Shown here piece after piece: positions 25,390 through 33,121 of a stretch of DNA of 64,000 nucleotides. A model generated the notes under the pieces. The model was not told the origin of the DNA, did not search any database, and saw only the letters and a list, made by a program, of their open reading frames with translations. Position numbers and translations under genes: made by a program. The first letter of the stretch is position 1; every line of letters begins with the position of its first letter. The stretch comes from CAVUNY01 sp963843535 (GTDB taxonomy: Bacteria; Chloroflexota; Anaerolineae; Anaerolineales; Anaerolineaceae). The stretch lies in the NCBI GenBank assembly GCA_963843535.1, contig CAWJKU010000003.1:310001-374000 (forward strand), in the 5' to 3' direction.

Positions 25390-26313
25390 ATGAACCAGCC
25401 ACCTAAGCCGCGAACCCAACCCCTGCAGGAAATTCGCGCATATTTCCGTAATCAGGTATTTTCCTGGAAGACCGCCCGTGATTACGGCCTCATCTTGGCG
25501 GGCGCTTTCATTCAAGCCCTTGCCATGCGCCTGTTCCTGGTGCCGGCCCAACTGGTCAGCGGCGGGATCAGCGGGGCAGCTCAAATCATCAATTTCTTCA
25601 GCGGCTGGCCGATCGGCCTGATGACCCTGGTCGGGAATATTCCTTTGTTATTTCTGGGCTGGCGTTTCCTGGGCGGCCCGCGCTTTGCCTTGCGCACAGC
25701 CTTTTCTGTAGCGGCTTTTTCCGTGCTGACCGACCTGCTGTTCTGGTTGGCGCCCGGCCCCGGCATAACCGATGACCTGGTGCTCAACTGTCTGTACGGA
25801 GCCATCGCCCTGGGCGTTGGCCTGGGGTTGGTCTACCGTGGGCAGGGAACCAGCGGCGGTACCGATATCCTCGGCCGCATTCTCAACTTCCGCATGGGCA
25901 TTCCCATCGCGCAATCGTACCTGCTGACCGATACGCTGGTCGTGCTGGCTTCCGGCTTTGCCTTTGGCAGCTGGAAGCTGGCGTTGTATGCCGTGCTGGT
26001 AATTTACGTGAGCGGGCTGGCAGCGGAGGCTGTCTCCGAAGGATCGGCCATTTTCCGCACGGCGATAATCGTTACCACCCACCCGGATGAGGTAGCCGCG
26101 AAAGTCATGCATGAAATGGAGCGCGGCATCACCATCCTCCCCGGCACAGGCGGCTACACCGGCAGCAGCCGCCCGGTGCTGTATTGTGTGGTGACCCGAG
26201 CTGAAGTTAACCAGCTGAAAGTGCTGGTCTCCGAAGCGGACCCGCAGGCATTTATGGTCATCGGCACCGCGCACGAAGCCCTGGGAGAAGGATTCCGGCC
26301 TTTATCCAGTTAA
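25390..26313 (+). CDS. YitT family membrane protein (DUF161/DUF2179)
   Basis: A 307-residue integral membrane protein. Five to six hydrophobic segments contain the family phrases LVPAQLVSGGISGAAQII, GWPIGLMTLVGNIPLLFLGW and VYRGQGTSGGTDILGRIL. The soluble C-terminal DUF2179 domain includes GITILPGTGGYTG and a VLYCVVTRAEVNQLK strand. Family function is not established. AGGAG lies 7 bases before the ATG. It converges with era, only 19 bp separating the stops. Confidence 0.92.
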   Translation: MNQPPKPRTQPLQEIRAYFRNQVFSWKTARDYGLILAGAFIQALAMRLFLVPAQLVSGGISGAAQIINFFSGWPIGLMTLVGNIPLLFLGWRFLGGPRFALRTAFSVAAFSVLTDLLFWLAPGPGITDDLVLNCLYGAIALGVGLGLVYRGQGTSGGTDILGRILNFRMGIPIAQSYLLTDTLVVLASGFAFGSWKLALYAVLVIYVSGLAAEAVSEGSAIFRTAIIVTTHPDEVAAKVMHEMERGITILPGTGGYTGSSRPVLYCVVTRAEVNQLKVLVSEADPQAFMVIGTAHEALGEGFRPLSS

Positions 26314-26332
26314 TTGCTTTTTCAGGGAACCT

Positions 26333-27250
26333 TTATTCGCGTTCCTTCGCATACCCCAACCAACGCAGTGCGCTGGGATTATTGCGCCAGTTGGCGCTGA
26401 CTTTAACGCGCAGCTCAAGGTACACCTGGCGATCGGTCATGGCTTCGATGCTCTGCCGGGCGCTGCGGCTGATCTTTTTGATCATCTCCCCGCCTTTGCC
26501 AATCACGATCCCCTTTTGTGATTCGCGCTCCACAAACAATGTCGCCGCGATATAAGAGAGGTCCGGGCGGCGCTCGCTGAACTCATCCATGCGAACGGCG
26601 AGGCAATGCGGCACCTCATCGTCCAGGTGCTTCAATGCCGCTTCGCGGATCAGATCGACCGCAATTTCGCGTTCATACAAATCGGTCACCTGGTCATCGG
26701 TAAAGAACAGCTCTCCTTCCGGCAGCCTCTGCACGATTGCCGCCAGCAATTCCTCCAACCCGGTCCCCTGGACGGCCGACACCATTAATAGAACCGCGCC
26801 AGGCAGCAAATCAGCCGCTGCTGCATGCCTGTTTTCGAGATCATCGGCAGATACGCGGTCGACCTTATTTAACCCGATCATCACCGGCACGCTGCCGCCA
26901 AAACCGGCCAAACGATGTGCAATCTGAAAATCTTCTTCGTTCAAAGGTTCGCTGGCATCCACCAGCCACAAAATAAGGTCCGCATCTTCCAGCGCTTGCA
27001 CGGCCGATTCATTCATAAATTCACCCAACTTGTGGTGCGGCGTGTGCAGTCCAGGCGTATCTACGAAAACCAGCTGGGCATGCTCCTGGGTCAATATCCC
27101 CAATTGGCGCCGGCGAGTCGTTTGGGGCCGCGGTGAAACCGCCGCCACCTTCTGTCCCAACAAGGCGTTGATCAGGGTCGACTTGCCCACATTGGGACGC
27201 CCCACCACCGCGATATACCCCGCGCGAAACACGCTTTCTTCGACTTCCAT
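26333..27250 (-). CDS. era: GTPase Era
   Basis: An essential ribosome-associated GTPase needed for 16S rRNA maturation and 30S assembly. G1 is GRPNVGKSTL, G3 is VDTPGLH, G4 is NKVD, and the C-terminal KH domain has GIVIGKGGEMIKKI. The length of 305 residues is typical. The ATG at 27250 is supported by GGAGG 7 bases upstream; the frame is open further but lacks a site. It directly follows the DMT transporter gene, whose stop lies one base before the start, so the two are likely cotranscribed. Confidence 0.95.
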   Translation of the reverse strand: MEVEESVFRAGYIAVVGRPNVGKSTLINALLGQKVAAVSPRPQTTRRRQLGILTQEHAQLVFVDTPGLHTPHHKLGEFMNESAVQALEDADLILWLVDASEPLNEEDFQIAHRLAGFGGSVPVMIGLNKVDRVSADDLENRHAAAADLLPGAVLLMVSAVQGTGLEELLAAIVQRLPEGELFFTDDQVTDLYEREIAVDLIREAALKHLDDEVPHCLAVRMDEFSERRPDLSYIAATLFVERESQKGIVIGKGGEMIKKISRSARQSIEAMTDRQVYLELRVKVSANWRNNPSALRWLGYAKERE

Positions 27251-27251
27251 A

Positions 27252-28118
27252 TCATTTCCTCCGGTTAACCACGACGATCCCGCCGATAATGAATCCACCA
27301 CCGACAAACAAGCGCCAATCAGGTTGTTCGCGCAAGAATAAAATTCCCAGCGCTACCCCAACCAGCGGAAACACGTAACTCACCAGCAAGGTGCGCGTCG
27401 GGCCGACTGAATTTAGCAAAGAATAATACAGCAAAGTCGCCACGCACGAACCCAATATTCCCAACCAAACCACCGCGATCCAGGTTTGGGTTTGTGCAGG
27501 GGGAGATAGAGGAGCTTCTACTGCAGCAGCGATAGGGGTGATAAAAAACCAGGCCGCCATCATTTGGCCCAGGGACTGCATCTCCGGAGCCATGCCGGCA
27601 GTATAGATGCGAGCCAATACCGCGCTCATTGCATAAAAAAAAGTGGCCACCAGCATCGCTGTCAGACCTAACTGGTAACCGCCAATACCGCCTTCTAGCT
27701 GGTTTGACATCAGAACGATCACTCCCAGGAAACCGGCCCCTAATCCGATCAGGCGGTACGCGGTGATCTTTTCATCCTTAATAAACAGCGGCGCGATCAA
27801 AATAGAAAATAACGGAGTAGTGCTGTTCAATATGGCGGCAACCGCAGAAGGAATGCGTGTCTCAGCCCAGGAAATTAACACAAATGGCGCCACAACATTG
27901 AACAGGCCCAATGTGAGAAAAATCCACCACCTTTTACGCTCAGGTAATCCAGACCGGCGGTAAGCTACGACCAGCAATATACCCAGTAAAGCAAATAATA
28001 CTCGAAAGGCGACCAGGGTAAATGGCCCGATCTCCTGGACGGCGATCTTGATCCATAAAAATGATGAGCCCCAGATCAACCCCAGTGCGATAAACTTGAC
28101 CCAATCCTTGCCGGACAA
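27252..28118 (-). CDS. DMT superfamily (EamA) transporter
   Basis: A 288-residue membrane protein with ten predicted hydrophobic segments in two EamA halves. The N terminus reads LIWGSSFLWIKIAVQEIGPF, typical of the family, and the second half has SYVFPLVGVALGILFLREQ. The start is TTG at 28118 with AAAGGAG about 7 bases upstream; no in-frame ATG matches that site. Substrate unknown; many relatives export amino acids or metabolites. It is immediately upstream of era. Confidence 0.88.
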   Translation of the reverse strand: MSGKDWVKFIALGLIWGSSFLWIKIAVQEIGPFTLVAFRVLFALLGILLVVAYRRSGLPERKRWWIFLTLGLFNVVAPFVLISWAETRIPSAVAAILNSTTPLFSILIAPLFIKDEKITAYRLIGLGAGFLGVIVLMSNQLEGGIGGYQLGLTAMLVATFFYAMSAVLARIYTAGMAPEMQSLGQMMAAWFFITPIAAAVEAPLSPPAQTQTWIAVVWLGILGSCVATLLYYSLLNSVGPTRTLLVSYVFPLVGVALGILFLREQPDWRLFVGGGFIIGGIVVVNRRK

Positions 28119-28180
28119 ATCATTCTCCTTTCGGATTACCGCTAAAGAATATCATAATGCCTGATTTTATACCTGTTTCT

Positions 28181-28209
28181 TTGAAACCGTAGGGTAAGCG
28201 TAGGGTAAT
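28181..28209 (+). promoter_or_regulatory. Candidate plus-strand promoter with 11-bp direct repeat
   Basis: TTGAAA (28181-28186), 17 bases, then GGTAAT (28204-28209). The spacer and -10 contain a direct repeat of CGTAGGGTAA with 11-bp period. It could drive the orphan transcript ending at the terminator near 28356. Confidence 0.3.
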
Positions 28210-28281
28210 GGTCAAGTAATAAAAATGGTAATGATGTATCATATTTTCAAGGGCGACTTCTCTTCTTCTCCTCCTTAAATG

Positions 28282-28356
28282 AGTGCCGGGGTCGGCGTCC
28301 CCGGCACTCAAGAATTTTAACGGGCTGGTCCATTGATAGGCACCAGCCTGTTTTTT
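28282..28356 (+). terminator. Perfect hairpin followed by a second hairpin with T-run
   Basis: GAGTGCCGGGG and CCCCGGCACTC form an 11-bp perfect stem at 28282-28310. A second stem (CGGGCTGGT with ACCAGCCTG) at 28321-28350 runs into TTTTTT, a good intrinsic terminator. It ends 9 bases before the CDF transporter frame, with no annotated gene upstream on this strand. Confidence 0.75.
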
Positions 28357-28373
28357 ATTGTATAATGTCTGCC

Positions 28374-29327
28374 ATGCAGCCTCATCAAAACCCCGGCGTC
28401 GAAAAGCGCTTTATTTTATCGATTGCGATTACTTCACTGATTTTATTGGCCGAAGTGGTTGGTGGGATATGGACCGGCAGCCTTGCCCTGCTGTCCGATT
28501 CAGCCCATGTTTTTATGGATATATTTGCCCTGGCATTGAGCTTCGTTGCCCTAAAATTATCCTCCCTGCCTCCCGACAATCGCCACACATATGGATATCA
28601 TCGGCTTGAAGTTCTCGCTGCTCTGACCAATGGACTTTCACTGGCAGTGATTTCCATTGGCATCTGGTGGGAAGCCGTGCAGCGGTTCAACGAGCCCGCT
28701 ACGATCCGCAGTACAGAGATGCTGGTGATCGCGGTTATTGGTTTACTGGCGAATCTGTTAGTGGCCTTCATCCTGGGCAGCCACCGCCATGAAAGTGGAG
28801 AACACGACCACTCTGTCGAAGATCTAAATGTTCACAGCGCCTTCCTGCATGTGCTTGGAGACGCGGTTTCTTCTCTGGGAGTGATCCTGGCAGCGATCGT
28901 CATCGCATTCACCGGATGGGAATGGATGGACCCCCTGGTCAGTGTTTTCATCGGTATCTTGATCGCAGTCAGCGCCTACCGCGTGACCCGGAAATCTCTT
29001 CACATATTAGTAGAAGGCGTTCCTGAGGGTGTATCCCTGGTGCAGGTCGAGAATACGATGCATTCGATTGTCGGGGTAATGGACGTCCACGACCTGCACG
29101 TTTGGAGTATTTGCTCTGGACACGTAGCTCTGAGCGCGCACGTCACCTTAGACGATTTCACTTCGGACCACATGAGTCTGCGCACCCAGATCAAAGCCGC
29201 CCTGCTCACCAAATATGGCATCGAACATACCACCCTGCAGTTTGAATCCGTATCTTGCGGGCCTGATATCGCTGACTTTCCCGTCCAGGGTAAATCAATA
29301 CCGCCGGTACAACAGCACACTCATTGA
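28374..29327 (+). CDS. Cation diffusion facilitator (CDF) transporter
   Basis: A divalent-metal/proton antiporter of about 317 residues. Six membrane segments carry the metal site LLSDSAHVFMDIFAL (helix 2) and HSAFLHVLGDAVSSLGVI (helix 5), with a short His-rich loop (SHRHESGEHDHS) typical of zinc-type members. The cytoplasmic C-terminal domain follows (VMDVHDLHVWSI). An in-frame ATG at 28365 overlaps a TATAAT box (28361-28366); transcription from that box would start about at the ATG at 28374 and give a leaderless message. There is no ribosome site for either start. Confidence 0.9.
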   Translation: MQPHQNPGVEKRFILSIAITSLILLAEVVGGIWTGSLALLSDSAHVFMDIFALALSFVALKLSSLPPDNRHTYGYHRLEVLAALTNGLSLAVISIGIWWEAVQRFNEPATIRSTEMLVIAVIGLLANLLVAFILGSHRHESGEHDHSVEDLNVHSAFLHVLGDAVSSLGVILAAIVIAFTGWEWMDPLVSVFIGILIAVSAYRVTRKSLHILVEGVPEGVSLVQVENTMHSIVGVMDVHDLHVWSICSGHVALSAHVTLDDFTSDHMSLRTQIKAALLTKYGIEHTTLQFESVSCGPDIADFPVQGKSIPPVQQHTH

Positions 29328-29481
29328 ATTTTTTCTAAATCCCTGCAGGTATAAAAATCTCCGACCTTCGATTAAGCCAATGAATTCGGGGTTTTTTCAA
29401 TTATTCGCTTACTTTTTAAACTTGCGCTAATATTACTCGGTTATGCTTATAAGGTATAAGTCCCTGAACGACGAGGAAAAG

Positions 29482-30435
29482 ATGAAGCGGTGGTTCATCG
29501 CAATATTTTTCGCAATTAATTTCGTATTTCCATGGACCAGCGTCCAGGCACAAACCCCGCTGGAGATCGACCAGCTTCAGGTAGATATCTGGCCTGAGTT
29601 TGACCGGCCTCAAGTGCTGGTCATTTACCACATCGTTATCTCCGCAAATTCGACTTTACCTGCCCAGGTCTCCTTTCGTATTCCCAAAGAGGTAAATTCA
29701 CCTTACAACGTTGCCATGAAGGACGTGGATGGTATGTTGTATAACGTTCAATACGACCAGGCAGTCGAAGGAAATTGGTTGAAAATCTCATTTACGGCAG
29801 CTTCCACCGAACTGCAGATCGAGTATTATGACCCACGCCTGACGATCGATGGCACCAACCGCCAGTTCGTTTATCAATGGCCTGGAGATTACCGGGTGCT
29901 CAACATGAATTTACGCATTCAGCAGCCATTTAACGCCGCCGGGATGCAGTTGACCAAAGGATCCTTAAAAATCGCCAACAGCGCTCTGGGCGATGATGGA
30001 CTGACATATTACTCGGTGCCAATCGACGGCACAATCGAAGCCGGCACCACTTTTGATGTGCCTTTCAGCTATACCAAACCGGATGCAACTTTAAGTTCCA
30101 GCCAGGCCCCTGTGCAAGCCGTCAAGACCTCCACAGGTAGTGCCACACTCGGTTCCAGCCTGGTCCCATCCAATAATATCCTTATGATCGGCCTGGCTGT
30201 CGGGGCGGTTTTGATATTGATCGGTTTCATCTGGTATCTTAACCAACGCCGTTTGATAGCTTCGATGGCCATGTCTAACAACCGCCGCCGGCATGGCAAT
30301 GTGCCGAAGACTCGCGATGATATCCCAGAGCGTACCAGCGAAAACATTTACTGTCACCAATGCGGGAAGAGAGCCGCACCGCAAGATGCCTTTTGCCGGT
30401 CATGCGGTACCAGATTGCGATCTTCTGACCAGTAA
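29482..30435 (+). CDS. Secreted/membrane protein with C-terminal zinc ribbon
   Basis: A 317-residue protein of unknown function. It has an N-terminal signal segment (MKRWFIAIFFAINFVFPW), an extracytoplasmic beta-rich region of about 200 residues, one membrane helix (NILMIGLAVGAVLILIGFI), and a cytoplasmic tail ending in a zinc ribbon, YCHQCGKRAAPQDAFCRSCG. The ATG at 29482 follows a GAGGAAAAG site; the frame is open 13 codons further. It converges on the cytochrome operon through a shared terminator, and genes of this type may serve cytochrome or redox assembly, though nothing in the sequence proves it. Confidence 0.7.
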   Translation: MKRWFIAIFFAINFVFPWTSVQAQTPLEIDQLQVDIWPEFDRPQVLVIYHIVISANSTLPAQVSFRIPKEVNSPYNVAMKDVDGMLYNVQYDQAVEGNWLKISFTAASTELQIEYYDPRLTIDGTNRQFVYQWPGDYRVLNMNLRIQQPFNAAGMQLTKGSLKIANSALGDDGLTYYSVPIDGTIEAGTTFDVPFSYTKPDATLSSSQAPVQAVKTSTGSATLGSSLVPSNNILMIGLAVGAVLILIGFIWYLNQRRLIASMAMSNNRRRHGNVPKTRDDIPERTSENIYCHQCGKRAAPQDAFCRSCGTRLRSSDQ

Positions 30436-30473
30436 AAAAAACGAGATGGCGTTATCGGCCATCTCGTTTTTTT
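30435..30473. terminator. Bidirectional terminator
   Basis: AAAACGAGATGGC and GCCATCTCGTTTT form a perfect stem with A-run before and T-run after, between the convergent zinc-ribbon gene and the cytochrome b gene. Confidence 0.93.
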
Positions 30474-30486
30474 CGTCTATAACTGG

Positions 30487-31716
30487 TTACTTTTCGAGCG
30501 CTCCAGCCTGGATCCAGGCTTTAATCGTTTCTAAATCGGTGTCGCTGAATACTTTGGCGTGGCCACCTGTCATTTTCTTGATTAATGCGCTGCCGTCAGC
30601 ATCGCCTGGAATAATAACCGCGCCTCCGTTACCGCCTTTCATGAGATCCGCGTACGTGGTCACATTCAACCCGCCCATCGCAACCGCGCCGTGGCAGGCT
30701 CCGCAGGTATCCGCAAATAAGGTGCTGATACTGCTGTCCCAGGTGACAGAACTCGTTGTAGTCTGGGCGGTTGGCTGGCTGGTAGGCTGGTCAGGTGCAC
30801 TGGTTGCCGTGGGTGCCTGAGTTGGGGTAGGAGCCCTGGTCGCGGTAGGAGCTTTGGTGGGTAAGGGTGTCGAGGTCTGGCGTTGATATGCTGCCACCCC
30901 ATTATCCACTGGAGGGACCGTGAGGATAGCTGTTTTTTCGAAGGTGAGGAATTGGAAAATCACCACCACAGCGATCACTGTGACCACCAACGAGATGGGC
31001 ACGAACAAACGCATCTTCTTGGTGCGCTCCTGGGCGGTCAGCGTCCTGGTGGTTTTAGCTGATTCGATCTCAGCCAATTCCGCTGCGTGTTCTTCTTCCA
31101 TTTCCTTTCTGCTGATGGTGCCTTTGATCATGGACCAGTTCCACGTCTTAATATGTACGCTGTAGAAGTGCCACAAGATGATCGCCAGCACAGCCAGAAC
31201 GGCTTCGTTGCCGTGGGCCGATTTCGCCGCGGGAATAAACTGGCCGGGGAGCACGTTCGTCGTCGCGATTGGATTCCACAACATCAAGCCAGTCAAACCC
31301 ATGATGAGCGCACCCCAAAGCATTGCCCAATATTCCACTTTTTCGGCAAAACTGTAGCGGCCCATTTTTGGATGATCTTTGGTAAACCCCAGGTTGTATC
31401 CCACAAACTGGATGACGTCGCGCACATCTTTAATCCCAGGCATCATTGAAGCCTGCACGCGCCGGATGTACAGCTTATATCCCAGGACAACCAGGTGATA
31501 CACACACTCGAGCAGGAAAATAGCAGCCGCGGTGCGGTGGATGATGCGCGTGGGCTCAATTCCACCCAGGAGCTGGATCAACCATTCCGAGACACCGGCG
31601 GTAGCAAATTTTTGAATCAAACCGGTGACACCTAACGTGGTAAAGGATATGATTAAAATCAGATGCTCGATCCGGCGAGCGACATCAAAGCGCAAGTAAC
31701 GTTCGTTTTCAGCCAT
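30487..31716 (-). CDS. Cytochrome b561-type membrane protein with C-terminal mono-heme c domain
   Basis: A quinone-interacting membrane cytochrome fused to a c-type domain, 409 residues. The first 220 residues hold about four to five membrane helices with candidate heme b ligands (RRIEHLILI, RIIHRTAAAIFLLECVYH, ILWHFYSVHIKTW), as in formate dehydrogenase gamma/cytochrome b561 subunits. A further membrane segment and a Thr/Pro linker (PTKAPTATRAPTPTQAPTAT) follow, then CGACHG with a planctomycete-type cytochrome c fold ending in IKAWIQAGALEK. The same end domain occurs in the NapC-like protein at 33122. It is the last gene of the operon, 3 bp after the nine-heme gene, preceded by GGAGG. Confidence 0.83.
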   Translation of the reverse strand: MAENERYLRFDVARRIEHLILIISFTTLGVTGLIQKFATAGVSEWLIQLLGGIEPTRIIHRTAAAIFLLECVYHLVVLGYKLYIRRVQASMMPGIKDVRDVIQFVGYNLGFTKDHPKMGRYSFAEKVEYWAMLWGALIMGLTGLMLWNPIATTNVLPGQFIPAAKSAHGNEAVLAVLAIILWHFYSVHIKTWNWSMIKGTISRKEMEEEHAAELAEIESAKTTRTLTAQERTKKMRLFVPISLVVTVIAVVVIFQFLTFEKTAILTVPPVDNGVAAYQRQTSTPLPTKAPTATRAPTPTQAPTATSAPDQPTSQPTAQTTTSSVTWDSSISTLFADTCGACHGAVAMGGLNVTTYADLMKGGNGGAVIIPGDADGSALIKKMTGGHAKVFSDTDLETIKAWIQAGALEK

Positions 31717-31719
31717 CGC

Positions 31720-32892
31720 TCATGCCTCCTTTACAGTGGAATGGCCCGATTTCCCTCGGGTCCGGACACGTTTATAGATATCCGTAGCGACGATAGCAGC
31801 CATTCCAATCAATACAACTGGAATTAAAATCGAGTAAAACAGGTTCACCCAATATACAAGGGGATATTTATCTGTGGTGGGAATGTAATGGCTGAGCCAG
31901 GAATCTGGGAAGTTGATTGTTGCGTCCGGGTGGCATCTTTGGCAGGCAATCAACATGTTTTGTTTGATTTCCAGGCCGTTCTTGGGATCATCTACTTTGC
32001 TGATATTGTGAACGCCGTGACAATCATAACAAACTGGTTTATTGGTTTGCTGGTCCGGAGACTGTTTTTGGAATAAAGTTACCGTCGTTCCATGAAAATC
32101 GGCCACATAGGTTGAAAGCACATTGGTAGAGATGCCGTACTTGCCCATAATCGCGCTGTCAGTATGGCATGTCGCGCACAAAGAGGGAGAATTAAGGCGA
32201 AATTCCACCGACCGCGCATCGGTGATGGTATGAATGCCGTGGCAATCATCACAGGCGGGAACATCCGGATTCTTATCTAAGACGCCCGCGCCGTGGACAC
32301 TGTTAATATATTGATCGTAGATGCCGTTATGGCACTTGGAGCAGATTTTCGCGATGGTAGCCTTTTCTTCATAGGTCGGCTTGCCGTCAGCGTTCTTCTT
32401 CACCGGCGCCTGCGTATGAGCATTGTGGCAATCAATACAGATAGGTGTGTTCGGGTTCCCCTGCGCTGACAGTTTGGTATGGGCACTGTCTTTTAAATCT
32501 TCAGCCAGGGCCGTATGGCAGTTGCTGCACGTATCTTTGAACTGCTGCCGGAATTCCTGGATGGTTTGCGCGGAATTTTGGGGATGAGGATAACCAGAGA
32601 TATTCACATGACAGGTGTTGCAGCTAAATTTCTTATGCACTGATCCGTCAAATGCCGCCGCATCGACAGACGTGCTGATTTCTTCTCCGCTTGGTAATTT
32701 CCAGGATTGCCCCGCTTGTCCGTGGCATGCCTGGCAAGCGGAATTATCCGGCGTCTGGGCAGCAGGCTCAGGCAGTGGCGCGGCTGATGCCGGTTGGGTC
32801 CACCCCGCCAAAGCGATCAGCCCAACAAGAAACGGTATAAGAGCAAGGGCCACAACCCAGCGCAGCCGGTTGTGAAGGTTAATATCCTTCAT
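31720..32892 (-). CDS. Nine-heme membrane-anchored cytochrome c
   Basis: A 390-residue exported multiheme cytochrome. A signal/anchor segment is followed by nine CxxCH motifs: CQACH, CNTCH, CSNCH, CIDCH, CSKCH, CDDCH, CATCH, CYDCH and CQRCH. Additional HxH and HG pairs could give distal ligands. A C-terminal membrane helix (LFYSILIPVVLIGMAAIVA) fixes it in the membrane. The start at 32892 has AAGGAGAAAG just upstream. It probably relays electrons between the cytochrome b downstream and NapC/NirT-type proteins upstream in the locus. Confidence 0.88.
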   Translation of the reverse strand: MKDINLHNRLRWVVALALIPFLVGLIALAGWTQPASAAPLPEPAAQTPDNSACQACHGQAGQSWKLPSGEEISTSVDAAAFDGSVHKKFSCNTCHVNISGYPHPQNSAQTIQEFRQQFKDTCSNCHTALAEDLKDSAHTKLSAQGNPNTPICIDCHNAHTQAPVKKNADGKPTYEEKATIAKICSKCHNGIYDQYINSVHGAGVLDKNPDVPACDDCHGIHTITDARSVEFRLNSPSLCATCHTDSAIMGKYGISTNVLSTYVADFHGTTVTLFQKQSPDQQTNKPVCYDCHGVHNISKVDDPKNGLEIKQNMLIACQRCHPDATINFPDSWLSHYIPTTDKYPLVYWVNLFYSILIPVVLIGMAAIVATDIYKRVRTRGKSGHSTVKEA

Positions 32893-33030
32893 CTCTTTCT
32901 CCTTGTATTTGATTCGGAAACACATCCAAAGATAAAAATGGCTTGTGAAATAACGCTCAAAAAACAAGGTTAATTATACATGAGAAAGGTTTCAGATTGA
33001 GTGAATTTCGTCATCGCTTTCAGGTATGAA

Positions 33031-33047
33031 TTGCATAAATTGTGCAA
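33031..33047. promoter_or_regulatory. Palindromic candidate operator, copy 1
   Basis: TTGCATAAATTGTGCAA, an inverted repeat of TTGCA with 7-base spacer, about 140 bp upstream of the nine-heme gene. A nearly identical site lies at 35081-35097 upstream of the next cytochrome gene, inside about 100 bp of shared promoter sequence. Confidence 0.5.
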
Positions 33048-33069
33048 ATAAGAGCGATTTTGATAGATT

Positions 33070-33109
33070 AAAAACCCGTCCGGCATTAATGCCGGAAGGG
33101 TTTATTTTT
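33070..33109. terminator. Terminator after the NapC-like gene
   Basis: AAACCCGTCCGGCATT and AATGCCGGAAGGGTTT form a long stem; on the minus strand TTTTTAAT follows. It lies just past the stop of the gene at 33122 and separates it from the next cytochrome gene. Confidence 0.88.
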
Positions 33110-33121
33110 GGAAGCAATGTC

